DNA of 60,000 bases, from assembly GCF_964340395.1 (NCBI RefSeq), contig NC_135566.1, forward strand, positions 66,501-126,500. The letters run 5' to 3'. The notes below the pieces were generated by a model. It saw only the letters and a program-made list of their open reading frames with translations, was not told where the DNA came from and did not search any database. Positions within the stretch are counted from its first letter, which is position 1; every line of letters begins with the position of its first letter. A program made the translations under genes and the position numbers. Below, in pieces: positions 1 through 15,200 of this stretch. The stretch comes from Glandiceps talaboti. Its lineage: Eukaryota; Hemichordata; Enteropneusta; Spengelidae.

Positions 1-235
1 CCCTATGGGGTCTCTAGCTCACCCCTTGAGGTCTAGCTCACTCTGTGGTCTAGCTCACTTTGGGGTCTAGCTTACCCCTATTGGAGATAGCTCACTCTAT
101 GGGGTCTCTAGCTGGGAATAGCTCATGCTATGGGGTCTCTAGCTCGCTCTATGGGGGCTAGCTCTCTCATTGGGGTCTCTAGCTCACCCCTTGGGGTCTA
201 GCTCGTGCTATTGGGTTTAGCTCACTCTATCATGG
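1..235. repeat. Degenerate minisatellite of a ggggtctctagctca motif
   Basis: A short motif reading roughly ctatggggtctctagctca recurs about every 20-30 bases with point changes and small indels, up to just before the first recognisable PPIL2 exon. The array runs off the left edge of the window, so its full length is unknown. It lies in the PPIL2 intron upstream of the exon at 277 and is probably non-functional. Confidence 0.8.
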
Positions 236-276
236 TTCTTTAAACCTTTTACATGTATGTGTGTCAAAATCAACAG

Positions 277-3200
277 GCTGTGGAAACTCTCAATATCAAA
301 CCCAAACATTGGAAAGACTTACTAAGTGATGAACCATTTACCAGGAAAGACATCATCACGCTACAAGATCCTCATCATTTAGAAAAATTCAACATTGCTG
401 ATTTCCACCATGTCAAGAACAAACTGAAAGTCAACGATGAAGGTTAGTGTATAATGTCATGGAGATGACCTCTTGACAATTTGATATAGTGAAGAAAAAA
501 AATTCTTTATTCAAATGACTGGAGTTGAATAACCCAATGTAACAGCGCAGGAATACTTTTCCGTAAAATCTATTATTGTATGATCATTGTTGTAAAATTA
601 AAAAGTGCTTATCCCTTCCATCATGTAAATTTTACCCAGAGACAAGATAGTAGCTCTTCCATTTAGTAAGTATGTACAAATGGTTGATGCGTTAACCTGT
701 GTCCGGGACGCAATGAATTTCAATGGGACCCACTTCATTTTTCACCAATGGGTCCCTGGGACCCATCACTATCTATGCTCAGTGACGGTGACAATGTATT
801 TTGTTCAATGAGAAAGTCTTTATAAAGACAATAAAAAGTCCAGTCAAACAAGGAAAAGAAAAAGGTTGATCTAACACCAGATGTGTGAAAGTGTAATTTA
901 TGAGTAAAGAATGTGTGAACTGATCGTACATGACGTTGACGCCCGACGTGGCATCGACAATGACATCGGTATCTTTCACTCATGCCGACACACGTACGTA
1001 GCGATAATGCATGCTGGGGTTTTCCATCGGCGGTGATGTCATCAAACATGGCGGCAAGCATGGGAAATATGTTGCAATTTGCGTACATTTTGACACTTGT
1101 CGAGCATTTTCACGCGATGATCTCCACTTTTATTCATCCTCAAAAGGCTTTGATTCATTCAACAATGGAGTGTGTAGCTTTCAAAGAACTTCGATCTGTA
1201 TCACATCGATCGCAACCATGAATCGTTTCTGTACTCCGACACCTCGCACGAGTTTCTCTGAAACATCTCCACTAAGAACATCGATCACCCATGTGATTGG
1301 TAATTTTTCTTTTACACACATGATCAACACAAATCAACTTTAGTACTGCATTTTTATGAATGTATATATGTTTCGTAAGACAGATGTAAAGTTCCTGATG
1401 ATGCTGACACAAGGTTTTTTACAGTAGTGAGAATGTAAACAAAAATACGACCACCTCCATGATCACATAGTGCTAGTGAAATGTCGATCGGAACTTCCAT
1501 GTGTGAAGTACTTCTTACCTCCAGTTGATAACTAAATCATCGTCGCAAACCATGGCCTCTTTTATGACACCGTCCATTACGTGCCCTACCAGTTTGCGGA
1601 AGAAATAACAGCTGTGGTTTGCGAGAATGAACTAAATATGTAACACAGTATGTATTGGAAAGTGTATTGGAGAGTATGTAATAATAGTGTGCATCATTGT
1701 ACTGATGAATACATGTAACAACACATGAATTCAAAATAAAAGGTATTTAATAACATAATGTACATGACAATGTGTATGTGTGGATTTATCATGAGTGAAT
1801 GTTTATGAAGACATTTGTGTGGATACGAGTGATAATAAATGATAGTAAAATAGGACCCCATTTTTTTAAAAGGGGCCCCATATTTTCAGCAGTGATGGGT
1901 CCCTGGGACTCACTGGTTTCAAAGTCTAGTGCAATCCCTGGTTGATTTTACATTCTCGCAAACCAGAGTTATTATTTCTTTGAAATAAAACTCCGGCATC
2001 TTACATCTATCAAAGCCGTGCCTCACGTATATGTAATACATATTCATAAGCAATGACATGATAATCTGACCAATCAAAGTCCGTCTCTAAGAATGCATTT
2101 CAGATAACATGGCCTCATGTTATGGCGAATTATTGCAACTGTCGTGTTTGTGGCAATGCAAAAAAAAACTACAGGGTACTCACACATACAACTTTCCCAA
2201 AAGAAGTCCTAAAACTTTAATTGGGGAGTACTACAGAAATGATGGACTTTCACACAGTGAATTTTTGATGCTGCAGTAAAAGAGGCCGTGGTTAGCGACA
2301 ATGATCAACTGAGTCCGACACAGCCAGCTAGTGTAAATAGCAAACATTGTACAGATGCATGCACTGAGTGAATGTGAACGAGCGATTCAAAAGACCCGAG
2401 TAAAAGTTACTAGTCTCATTTAAATCTACTAGGATAACCAATATTTGATGGGGTTAGAGAGTTTAAAGTAAGAACGGGGAAAGATTTGTTGAACATTTAC
2501 ATTAAAGGCTGATAGACGGGTACTGTACAAAGTATTAATACTAGTATGGGTGATGAATGCAGTCATCCCGGCGTTCTTAACTCGTGTGCCTGGAGACACT
2601 GTGCTAAAATGTCGTACTTAATTAGCATTCAGCCCAGGTTCAGTTCCTTGTAAAATCAAGAGTATGGTAAACAACACTTCAGTAGTGGAGTCATGATGGG
2701 TGAATGGTTAGCGTGACCGGCTTGGAATCTACAGGTTGCAGGTTCGAGCCCCGTCGCTGCCTGCTGTTTGTTTCTGAGTGGCTAAAGTCCTTGGGCAAGA
2801 TTTGAACCACGACTGTGCCTCAGTCAACCCAGCTGTATAACTGGGGACCTGGTAGGATGTAGGTTGCAATGTGAAGGCTTTAATCCTATGCGCTTAAATG
2901 GCTGCAATGGATTGTATGCTCCCCGGGGAGTTGAGGAAGACTAAAAGGGCCGTTGTGCTGTTCTGATCCGAGCCAGGGGTAATAATTGTAAAGCGCTTTG
3001 AGCACGGAGTGGGAAAGCGCTATATAAGAAACCAACATTATTATTCAGTAACTACAAGTGGTGAATGGAATTAAGATTATCTCGAGTGAACTCACTTGAA
3101 TCAGCCAATCTTGGCTTGTTGTAACCATGGCCCTATTGAGATAATCCACGTTGTAACCTACTTCAGTACTTGCTACAAACTCACGATTGTATCGAACTCC

Positions 3201-6200
3201 TGGTCTGAGGGTACAACAAATCTATGCTCAGACAAACCCTGCTTGACACTTCGAGGCAAGATTTATAGATCATTATTTTATGTTCATACATGTATCAATC
3301 AAATCTTGTTTGTAGGATGGCAAAAATAAAATTTCAGCAACAAGAACCCAACTTGGCCAAGTCAGTTTTCAGTGTACGTACTAGTCTCTTGCCAAGGTAT
3401 TGTATATCATGTGGTATGTAAGAGGCAATCTGATTGGTTGTAGTGTTTACATACAAAATGAATAAATTAGCTATGCCATAAGTACGGATATTGTATATGA
3501 ATGCATCCACGGCCAGTAGGGACCGGCTCGTTAAGAACGGTACTGTGGTTTGTGATGATGTGATTATATTATAGTCAGTAGTTACCAAATGTAATGTTAC
3601 AAAACTAACCCAAACCATACAAGTTACATACTATTTCCCTGTACATGGACAGTGCTATGTTTAGTCCTTAGCTTAGTGGTAAAGCCAGTTTCACTACTGA
3701 AGGGGCTATACAACCCATATGAAATATGAAAAACAGGTCTTTTCTGTGTCAAGTTTTAACTACAAATCACTTGATTAATTGACTAATTACAATAATGAAT
3801 TCATTTATGAGTTTATTGATTGATACTAGTAAAAGACATAAACTACAGACACCAAAGGATAACAAGTTGACTTGACTGAAGGATTGGTCACTTCTCACTT
3901 GTTAGGGAGTGATGAAAAGACCACCAACAATGATAAATATGTCAGTCTGAGAGTTGAACAAATATGAAGTGTTCTATTCCAAGACATTGAGTTCTCATCG
4001 ATTTATGTATGCGTACAAATTCCTTCACAAAGACAATTACACTTACAGTACAAATGAACAGCTCAGCTTTGTCGTAGATAAAATAACAAAAGATTACCCT
4101 AAAAGTGTGCTGTTAAAACCACTTAATGGGCTTGGACCTGTACTATTACTATCAGTTAAGACATGATCAAATTTAATAAACAACATTTATTGTACCCGGT
4201 ATATATTAATATTGTTATAAGAATTGTTTCCAGGGTTTTAACTTTTATCATAGCGGAATGGGAATGACCTTTGACCTTGACCTCTGCGTCAATGTCAAAA
4301 CCAAGCCAATTCCTGCTTATCACTGACACCTTGTAGTATGTACATATTGCCAATTTCTTTTAAATCATGTTTACAAGTAATAGTGAAGAAATGACCTCTA
4401 CACAAACATTAGTTTTGGTGCTCGTGTAATTTTTACCCATATTTGTAGTAAACAATCACAATATACATCAAAATACACTACATATTTGTAGTGTTACTGT
4501 GAACAATCATGATTTACCAATCAACTCATATTGTCAGGTTTAAACTTTTCTTTTTAGACTTTGACCTAGACCTGGATCTTCAGGTTCAGTTCCTGAAATT
4601 CAGCAATTCCCTTCATTATCACAGAGACTTTGTAGTATTTATTTTTTGCCACCAATTTCTTTAAATCATGTCTCCATTGATTCGGTCACATTTTAAGGAT
4701 TATGTCTTTTATGAAGACTTGTTAATTCATAAAACAACTTTACTATGTTTTTGTAATTGAAAAACAATGTGAAACAACATAATATACTAAATTCATGTTT
4801 GTGACTCAAAAAATGTGAACATTCAAAAATGTTTCAAAGTAGTTGTTATTGCATATACAATAATAAATTTTACACACTTTTTAGCTTTTTGCAATTTATT
4901 GAGTTACAAAAACGAATTTGGTTTAAGTTGTTTCACTTTTTTTTTCAAGTAATCCAATAAATACCCAATTTTCATCTAAAAAGCCACTTTAGAGTAGCAT
5001 TATAAAAGTTAGTGCTGGCAAATGTATTCTTACACAGAGTAATTTAAATCTTCCCTTGGAAAGTTTGACAAATAGTTTTACACCTTGCTGATATTCCTTT
5101 TTGTCCAAAGTTCATATTTTCTGGTAGTGATTAAATTATAATATCATTTTTGTCTAAAAACCCAATATCCATGTGTTTAAATTGTAAACATTATAGTGCA
5201 TTGAAATTATGACCAGTTGATTGTATTGTATGATGGAGGTGCTTGACGTTGGTCACAATCTTCAGAGTATAGAGGAGTTGTTTCATTTGAGTATGAGTAA
5301 AGAAGTTTTCCTGTTGGAACTCTACAACACTGAAAAATTGAACAGAGGAGAGTAAATAGGCATACAACTCCAAACCCAATTGTGGCACCCATAGCTATGC
5401 TATTCACATCAGCACAGGTAAACACATTATTAGGAAGCGTAGAAAGCCATTGACCACGATATACATCAGGCTCATAGCACAGTATATCTGGTAAATTTGG
5501 GATATCTTTTGGAAAAATTGATTCCATCCATAGCTTGTAATCATGTAGTGGACATCCACATTGCCATGGGTTATCTGCTAGGTTGATACTAATACTGTTA
5601 CAGTCTGTAGCACCCCACTCAAAACTACTGAAGGCTTCCCCATGTAGAGCTTTTAAGAGGTTACTGGAAAGATCTAAAATCAGGAAAGGGCATTCCTCTG
5701 GATTTTCACTCCTTCCTAATCCAGAAAATGTGTTTTTATAAATGTACTCTATGTTGGTATTGTTCAGGTACACTGAGTTCAACTGTGGTGTACTTTTAAA
5801 GGCATCCTCTTCAATGTTCAAATCTGAATTGCCTGATAAGCCTAAATATGTCAGTCTGGCCCACTTCTGGAGATCACGATAGGTGATCATGTCAATCAAG
5901 TTGTTACTGAGTTCTAAAATACGAATGTTATAAACTACAGATATGTCTTGTTCAGGCTCTGATATACTTTCTATGTAGTTTCCATCCAGGTACAATGCAT
6001 GTAGTGTACTTAACTTAGACCAAGATAAATGACCCACCAGATTGTTAGAACTTAGTCGCAGAGTGTCTAAATTGGACTTTTGTATGTATTCATAGTCTGA
6101 CCTCTTTAACTCGCCAAGGTTGTTGTAACTAAGATCCAATTCTTTCAGAAATAGATTTTCATGTAGTTTTGGCAGACTTTCAATTTTGTTGTGATCTAGA

Positions 6201-9200
6201 TACAAATATTGCAGAGATTTAAGACATGAAAAATTCATATGTTCTGTTTCTAATTCATTGTTACTAAGAACCAATGATTCAAGCTGATTCAAGTCATTGA
6301 AGCTCACATCAGATATAGAATTGTGAGAAAGGTCCAGAACTGTCATTGATGTTATGTTGATAAAAGTCTGCTTGGGTACCCGTTGCAACATAGTGTTGCT
6401 TAAGTTTAGAACAAATGTTTTGTTATCTGGATCAAGGTATAGATGTGGTATTGCTGTGAAAAAAAAGTTGTAGGACAAATCTAGCTTGTGAAGTTTTGTG
6501 AGGTTTGAAAACAAAGTTGATGTGAAATTGTCTGGTTGTAGTTGATTAAAGCTGAGATCCAACTCAAGTAGATTATTTAAGTCACTGAAAACAGCCTCCT
6601 GAAATGATATCAGTTTGTTATTTGAAATCCACAATACTTCAAGCTTCCATAGTCCAGCTAAATCTTGGGAGCAAATTTCAGTTATTTTGTTGTGGTCTAG
6701 ATATAAGGTCTGGACATCAACTGGGATGCCACTAGGTATGTACATCAGGTATCGATTGCTGCAGTTCACAATGTTTAGATGGCATGAACATTCTGCTGGA
6801 CATCCAGATGTACTCCATGACTGTGAGACAAGAAAAACAGCCAAAACAAAAATTATCAATCCCGGTGTATCCATCTTACTAAGAATTTAAGCTTTTAATT
6901 CATGGAACAAGCAGTGATAACATTTCAACATGATTCCTTTTTGAGGTTGTCTTCCAGCCAGAGCTCCTTGTACATGTATGCAGGCCTGGAATGTCTTTTC
7001 ACCTGATTACAATATCAACATAATTTAGAACATGATTATCATTTTGAATCCACCTTGTGTCTCATGTCAGTTACATCAGCACTTTTGTCAGTTTCCTTGT
7101 TTACAAATACAAGCACCTGTCTCGCTTTTGTTTTCGAACAGGAAGTAAAAAACATGACCAATGTACAGTAACTTTGTTCTAGATCCTCTATCCACTATCT
7201 CTTGACTCTGATGAATATCTATAAAAAAAAAGAAGATAAAAAATGATATATAATAATAGGGAACTTGCAATCCAGACTGAGCATGCTCAGACGCAAAGGA
7301 CTATAGGATTATCTGTGGTTATCGTAATACCTAATCTGGAGCTACCGATAAAAAACCTCCCACAATAGTCAGAGTAAATTATGAATTGACCATTCATGGT
7401 TGTAAACAATGTAACAGTATTGTTTACAATACCAATTTATTAGTATTTATTATCACATTTCCCATGATGCAACATTCAACATGGTGGGTTTGTAAAATCT
7501 TGTGTTTTGCAATACTAGTTATTTACTACTTTTATTACAGAATGTGTCAGAGCTTTTGATATTAGTATAATCTATTACATAATGATATGAATAGTGTCCT
7601 TGTTATTCAAACATGGTAAAGGGGCCATTCAGTCCTCTTTTAATTTCTAAAACCCTCATGAGAAAATGAAAATGACATTTGAAAGCACTTCAGTTATATT
7701 CAGTGGTGGCAAAAATAGTCACTTGATTAGACTTGCTCACTGAGATTCTTTTGTGAGATAGCTACATTGAACCCTTCCCTTAGGTGATGTTTGGGGTTAG
7801 ACAACATTATTAAGATCATCCCAGCAAATTGTTCTAAGGGAGTGTACAGTTTTAACTTCCAGGGGGGGGGCCGGAGGATTTTCAGGGGGGCCACCAATTT
7901 TTCTCAAGAAAAATTAGGGGGGGGCTAAACAAAAATTTCACTATCTGTTAGGGGGGGCCACATAAAAAACAACCTAAACCTGAATGTCAGGATGGACAAG
8001 TGCCAGATATGTATATAAAATAAAATATAGGCAAAACCCAACACTTGACTGTGCACAATGTCCTACAGAAGAAGATTTAACATGGATTGATGATAAAACA
8101 GTGCACAAACCTATTAAATCACAATATTTGTATTCAGTGAAACAAAAATTGACCGGCGACTCTGCCACTTCTCAAGGTAACTTTCCCATGAAATTGTGTA
8201 GGACTTGTTTCATCACAATCACTGTCTGAGATATCAGCCGTGCTTGAAGTTTCAGAGTTATCAGAAAAACAATCATCACTGTCTATAACACCTATTATAG
8301 CATTTTCACTTTCAGAGTCACTACTGTTTGTATCACTGATCAGATGTCTGTAGTTGTAGTTTGAAGTTCATTTGCAGTCACTTTTCTTGACCTAAATTCA
8401 GGTGTTCCAAGTATGTGCGTTGATATTATGTCTACTTTTTCTCCTTTTAATTTTCTATATTTTGGCAATTTATGCTTGTCTAGATATTTATCTAGCTCTT
8501 TTACGTTCAGTTTTTCTAGAATTCCACTTATGAATAACTGCAACCAGTCATAGTCATTATAATTCTTGTTTTCTCTTTTCTTCTGTACCTCTAACCGATG
8601 TCTGGATCTAATGTTTTTCATCCTCTCCAAATTTCTCAAATGTTCAATGTAGTTTTTAACACTGTTCACACTGACAATATATTTCTCAGCAAAACAAGAA
8701 ATAGCAGCTTCATCATTTAATTGTTTTGAAACATAGAACTTTTTAAAGTTAGCACGTGGTTGGTAGTCATCAACAGTTCGATTTGTGTTTGGTGTTTCAA
8801 ACACATCCATATAATGACCTGGGTTGTGCATATCTGGCATAGGATGTGGTATTCTGTTCATAGATGGCGATACCCAATCTGTAGTGGAACAGTAACTGCA
8901 CTTTGAGCCATTTTGTATACATGAATCCCTAATAAATTCCATATAGAGCTCACCAATATTGTAATGGGTTTCAATAAATTTTCATTCTATCACCATGGTA
9001 GGGTTCAAGTATTATATGATAGCTTTTGTGAGTTTGAATTAAACACAAAATTATTCACAGGTGCTGGGTGAGGAATGTATTCATAACAAGCCATGCATTC
9101 ATAAAAATATTATTCAACCCTTTGAAGTGATACATGTACTGCCCCCCCCCCCCCCCCAGCGCATCAGTTTACTAAAGTCTCTTGAAATATAGTCCAGAAG

Positions 9201-12200
9201 TGTTTTATATTTTGCGTAGAGATAATATGAATACTATAATATAGGAAGGGTCTTAATATGTATTTCAATCTTAAATAACATGTTTTCCATTTGCACTGCA
9301 ATTAAAAATGTTTCTAAAATGTGTAATTTATGAAGTGTTTAAATTAATAATAAATGATTGTGTGACCAACCACTGCAAATTAATCCTAAAATTTGAATAT
9401 GTTCACATGGAAAAAAGTTTCCTCATGGTGCAATTTTGCACTATTTTTTCCAAACCTGTGATAAATAAGTAATATATATATATATTTACTTGTTCATTTA
9501 TTTGCTAATTTATTTATGTCAGCAATGGGCTAAAAATCCAAGAAAAAGTGTAGCCAGACCAGTAGTCTATTCTGTCACCCCTCAGTTGTAAGTAGACATC
9601 CTGTCAGCCAATTTAACTAATAATAGTCTTTATTTGTGATTTTATGAGTGTCCATGATTCAACAACTTTGTGCACTGGTTCAATTCTGAAGTAAGTATAA
9701 ATATGGAATAAGTTAATACATGTAGCAACTGCTGGCAAATCTATGTGTTGCTGTATCTGTGTTTCATCTATGAGTATTTTTGTTAGTGGTTTCAGGGGGG
9801 GCCATGAAATAAAAACAAGAAGTCTTAGGGGGGGCCAGATAATTTATACCAGTTTTTGTAGGGGGGGCCACCAATAAAAATCCATTGCTTCATTAGAAAT
9901 CCTCCGGCCTCCCCCTGGAAATTAAAAATGTACACTCCCTAAGCTATATCAGTTGAATTAATGGAATGATAGTAACTGTATGGGGAAAACTAAATGATTT
10001 CTTAGAGCATATAGAAAGAAAAACATAACTTTCATTTATTCCCAGATATATGCATATATAAAGAAAGATGGTGTAATGATAAAATATTATGGGATACCAC
10101 TAAATGTGGATGAGGGGTAGTTGACTAGCAACTAACCAAGTCCAACCCTTGTAAGTACACACATTTCAAATTTAGACAAAGTACGTTATTTGGAGTTTTG
10201 AAACTCTTCCAAAATACTCAGTTACAGTAGTATATGGATACACAGTAAAAAATCAAGTAATATTGCCTCAAAAGCTGAATTGGGAAGTTATCCAGTCATT
10301 ATAGAAATCTGTAAGCAAATGTTAAATTATGAAACAGATTAAGGAATGGAGAATGCAGTAACCTTGTATAATGTGCTTTCACCTCAAAAAAGAAAAGTCA
10401 TGGTAACACATGGACAGCCTTTGTCAATAAGTTGCTTGAGATAACTGAACTGAACTGATACTGATGCTGATGTAACAAATCTTAGTAGTCAACTGAAAAA
10501 AAAACATTTATATTGATAGTATTTGGATATCAACGATTCAAAAAACTGACAGCAACAAATTATGTACCTATAACAAATTTAGAACAAATTATGAATTTGA
10601 ACTATATCGGGAACAAGTAAATAATGTTTGGCATAGAATCAGCATAACTAAGCTCAGGATTTCAGCACATGATTTACCAATTGAAAGACTATGATACCAA
10701 GGAATTCCCCCAGATGAAAGAATATGTCATTTATGTAATCCTAAAGCTATTGGTGAGGAAATCCATGTGGCAATGTTTAACAGTTTTGAAGTGTTTGTGG
10801 CAATGTAACTGTCATAAGCCAACAGCCTGGTCTTCCATTGTGCATAATGAAATAGTGTTGTTATATAATCAGATACAGTAATCTAAACTGCATAGTTTGT
10901 ACATGGTGTATATCTTTTGTGATAAAACACACACTATGTTCTTACTTCCTACCCACACTTACAAATGCCATTCTGTTCTTTTGTACATACAAGGTGAGAA
11001 ACCATGTCACCACTATTAAAATGGGTCACAATGTAGAATTGTTACATGTAAAGTGTGGATATTAATATATAGTTAGTTATATGTAAACTCACTCAATCTA
11101 ACCTAAACAAGACACAGAACAATGAAATAAACATGTTTATATGTACCCATGTCAAGCTGTTAATCAGACACAAATTGTGATCACTGCACCTACCTGTCTA
11201 GATGAACTGCAATGTTTACTTGTTCTGTGGGAAGGACACAAGTAACAGCCAGCCTAATGTCAGGTGAAGAATAAACTGTATTGAGGTCAACTTCAATAGA
11301 TTACCATGGTATGACTCATCCGTGTAACAATTCATCAACTGATGTTATTGTGTTCCACTATTTCTTTTATAGTCCTGTACATTTGATAATTACAAGGCAA
11401 AACAACTACACTGTACATGCCCAGTTGAATGGTTTTGTTGATGCATGTCATGTGACTTAGGGACTGAGCACATGATTCCCTCTGACCTTTAGAGAATTGT
11501 ATGGCGCCCTCTATCAGTATACATTTGCAATGGTGAGGCATTCAGGTATAATACCTGTTCTGGTGGAATGAAGTTTTTCTGAAAATGTTTCTCGTGCTTC
11601 AGGAACATAGCAAAAATATTAAAGAAATTGCAGAAATAATACCATATACTCAGATAATGATAAATCACTCATTCTTACATCTCATTATTTGTTCTGATAC
11701 CACTTCTTACTTAGTAGATATGAATTTCTATGTTGTCATTTGATACTGACAGTTAAAATATGTCAAACAGTAATATTTGTTGTAGATATTTGAATCTGAG
11801 TGATGAAATGTGGCTCATGTCTTTGGAATGACATGAAATTCTAATTTCTCATAAAATGGTTACATGAGATTGAAACTCTGTTTTTAAAACACATTGAATA
11901 TACCTGATGGGCCTTACCCCCACCCTTGAATATACCTGATGGTCCTTATCCCACCCTTGATTATACCTGATGGTCCTTACCTCTACCCTTGAATGTACCC
12001 AATGGTCCTTACCCCCCACCCTTGAATATACCCTGTGATCCTTATCCTCACCCTTGAATACTGTACCCAATGGTCCTTACCCCACCCTTGAATATACCTG
12101 ATGGTCCTTACCCCCACCCTTGGTCCTTACCTCCACCCTTTAATATACCTGATGGTCCTTATCCCACCCTTGATTATACCCTATGATCCTTACCTCTACC

Positions 12201-15200
12201 CTTGAATGTACCCAATGGTCTTTACCCCCACCCTTGACTATACCTGATGGTCCTTACCCCACCCTTGAATATACCCAATGGTCCTTACCTCTACCCTTGA
12301 ATGTACCCAATGGTCCTTACCCCCACCCTTGAATATACCTGATGGTCCTTACCCCACCCTTCAATATACCTGATGGTCCTTATCCCACCCTTCAATATAC
12401 CTGATGGTCCTTACCCCACCCTTGCATATACCTGATGGTCCTTACCTCTACCCTTCAATATACCTGATGGTCCTTACCCCCACCCTTCAATATACCTGAT
12501 GGTCCTTACCTCTACCCTTGAATGTACCCAATGGTCCTTACCCCCACCCTTGAAAATACCCAGTGATCCTTATCCTCACCCTTGAAAACTGTACCCAATG
12601 GTCCTTACCCCACCCTTCAATATACCTGATGGTCCTTACCCCACCCTTCAATATACCCAATGGTCCTTACCCCACCCTTCAATATACCTGATGGTCCTTA
12701 CCCCACCCTTCAATATACCTGATGGTCCTTATCCCACCCTTCAATATACCCAATGGTCCTTACCCCACCCTTCAATATACCTGATGGTCCTTACCCCACC
12801 CTTCAATATACCTGATGGTCCTTATCCCACCCTTCAATATACCTGATGGTCCTTATCCCACCCTTCAATATACCTGATGGTCCTTACCCCCACCCTTCAA
12901 TATACCTGATGGTCCTTATCCCACCCTTCAATATATCTGATGGTCCTTACCCCCACCCTTGAATATACCCAGTGATCCTTATCCTCACCCTTGAATACTG
13001 TACCCAATGGTCCTTACCCCACCCTTGAATATACCTGATGGTCCTTATCCCCACCCTTGATTATACCCAATGGTCCTTACCCCACCCTTCAATATACCCA
13101 ATGGTCCTTACCCCCACCCTTCAATATACCTGATGGTCCTTACCCCCACCCTTCAATATACCTGATGGTCCTTACCCCCACCCTTCAATATACCCAATGG
13201 TCCTTACCCCCACTCTTCAATATACCCAATGGTCTTACCCCCACCCTTCAATATATCTGGTGGTCCTTACCTCTACCCTTGAATATACCCAATGGTCCTT
13301 ACCCCCACCCTTCAATATACCTGATGGTCCTTATCCCACCCTTGATTATACCCTATGGTCCTTACCTCTACCCTTGAATGTACCCAATGGTCTTTACCCC
13401 CACCCTTGACTATACCTGATGGTCCTTATCCCACCCTTGATTATACCCAATTGTCCTTACCTCTACCCTTGAATGTACCCAATGGTCCTTACCCCACCCT
13501 TGACTATACCTGATGGTCCTTATCCCACCCTTGATTATACCCAATTGTCCTTACCTCTACCCTTGAATGTACCCAATGGTCTTTACCCCCACCCTTGACT
13601 ATACCTGATGGTCCTTATCCCACCCTTGATTATACCCAATTGTCCTTACCTCTACCCTTGAATGTACCCAATGGTCCTTACCCCACCCTTGACTATACCT
13701 GATGGTCCTTATCCCACCCTTGATTATACCCAATGGTCCTTACCTCTACCCTTGAATGTACCCAATGGTCCTTACCCCCACCCTTGAATATACCTGATGG
13801 TCCTTATCCCACCCTTCAATATACCCAATGGTCCTTACCCCACCCTTGACTATACCTGATGGTCCTTATCCCACCCTTGATTATACCCAATTGTCCTTAC
13901 CTCTACCCTTGAATGTACCCAATGGTCCTTACCCCCACCCTTGACTATACCTGATGGTCCTTATCCCACCCTTGATTATACCCAATTGTCCTTCCCTCTA
14001 CCCTTGAATGTACCCAATGGTCTTTACCCCCACCCTTGACTATACCTGATGGTCCTTATCCCACCCTTGATTATACCCAATTGTCCTTACCTGTATCCTT
14101 GAATGTACCCAATGGTCCTTACCCCACCCTTGACTATACCTGATGGTGCTTACCTTCACCCTTGACCACATTTTACAATATGGGTGCACACATCCATATT
14201 TTGCAATAATTTCAATATTTTCCAATTACATTTTGATGTTTTGATAGAAACATAAAACTTAAAAAAGCCTTCTGTTTGTTAATGAACAAAGATTATCATT
14301 TAAAGGCCTATAATTGAGTGGGCATTTTTTATAGGCTTAATTAATTGTTATTTCAGAAGAGAAGAAGGCAAGGGAAGACCCAGGATACCATTTGAAGGCT
14401 ACATCATTGGAAACAAGGGAAATTTTAGATGAACTTTACAGAGAATATAAACCAAAGGTGAACTTTATATGTCTCTCCTCTTTGTATAACATGTCCATAT
14501 ACTATATACAGTCGCTAATTTTGCTTATTTGGAAGACAGTTTCATTTTAACATGTTAGAGGTTTTGATACTTCTTGACCCTAATTCTTGCCTGGAATTTA
14601 TTTTCAATACATTAGTGTTCTCTCCCACTGAATTAAGATCAGAGTAAGATGCTCTATACTCCTAATCTTAAAGTCTGTGTAAAGAATCTAACAATTCTTT
14701 TCAACACTAATTAAACCTTTAACAAAGAAGTATTCAACACAAATCAGAAATTAAATTTTAATCTTTTTGATTACCAAGTATTATTGGTCAAATATGGAAC
14801 TTGCAAACCTGCGATGTTGAATGTTGCATCATGGGAAATGTGATAATAAATACTAATCAATTAGTACTGTAAACAATGTTGATACACTGTTGTAACAAAT
14901 AACCAATTTATAGTTACCCTGACAATTGTGGGAGGTTAATTTTATCAGTAGCTCCAGATTAGGTATTACAATAACCACAGATAATCCCATAGTCCTTTGC
15001 GTCTGAGCATGCTCAGTCTGGATTGCAAGTTCCCTATTACAGGTATGTAAGTATAGGAAGTCTTGCAACCTGTAACCTGTATTTCACCCTGAAATGTAGG
15101 CCACCTCATATTAGCAACCACTTTGTGGCAGTCTTGTGTAATGTTTGTACTGATTACTATGGGTGATAGTCAGTTATTCACCATAGTGCAATAAAACATT

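Noticed and set aside
982-1343. Overlapping frames of 79 and 110 codons
   Set aside because: No similarity or domain; they overlap in different frames and an opposite-strand frame is equally long. The CpG-rich base composition explains them.
12598-13409. Frames with a repeated [11 protein letters not shown]-type motif
   Set aside because: 30-bp minisatellite artefact; copies of 29 and 31 bp shift the frame.
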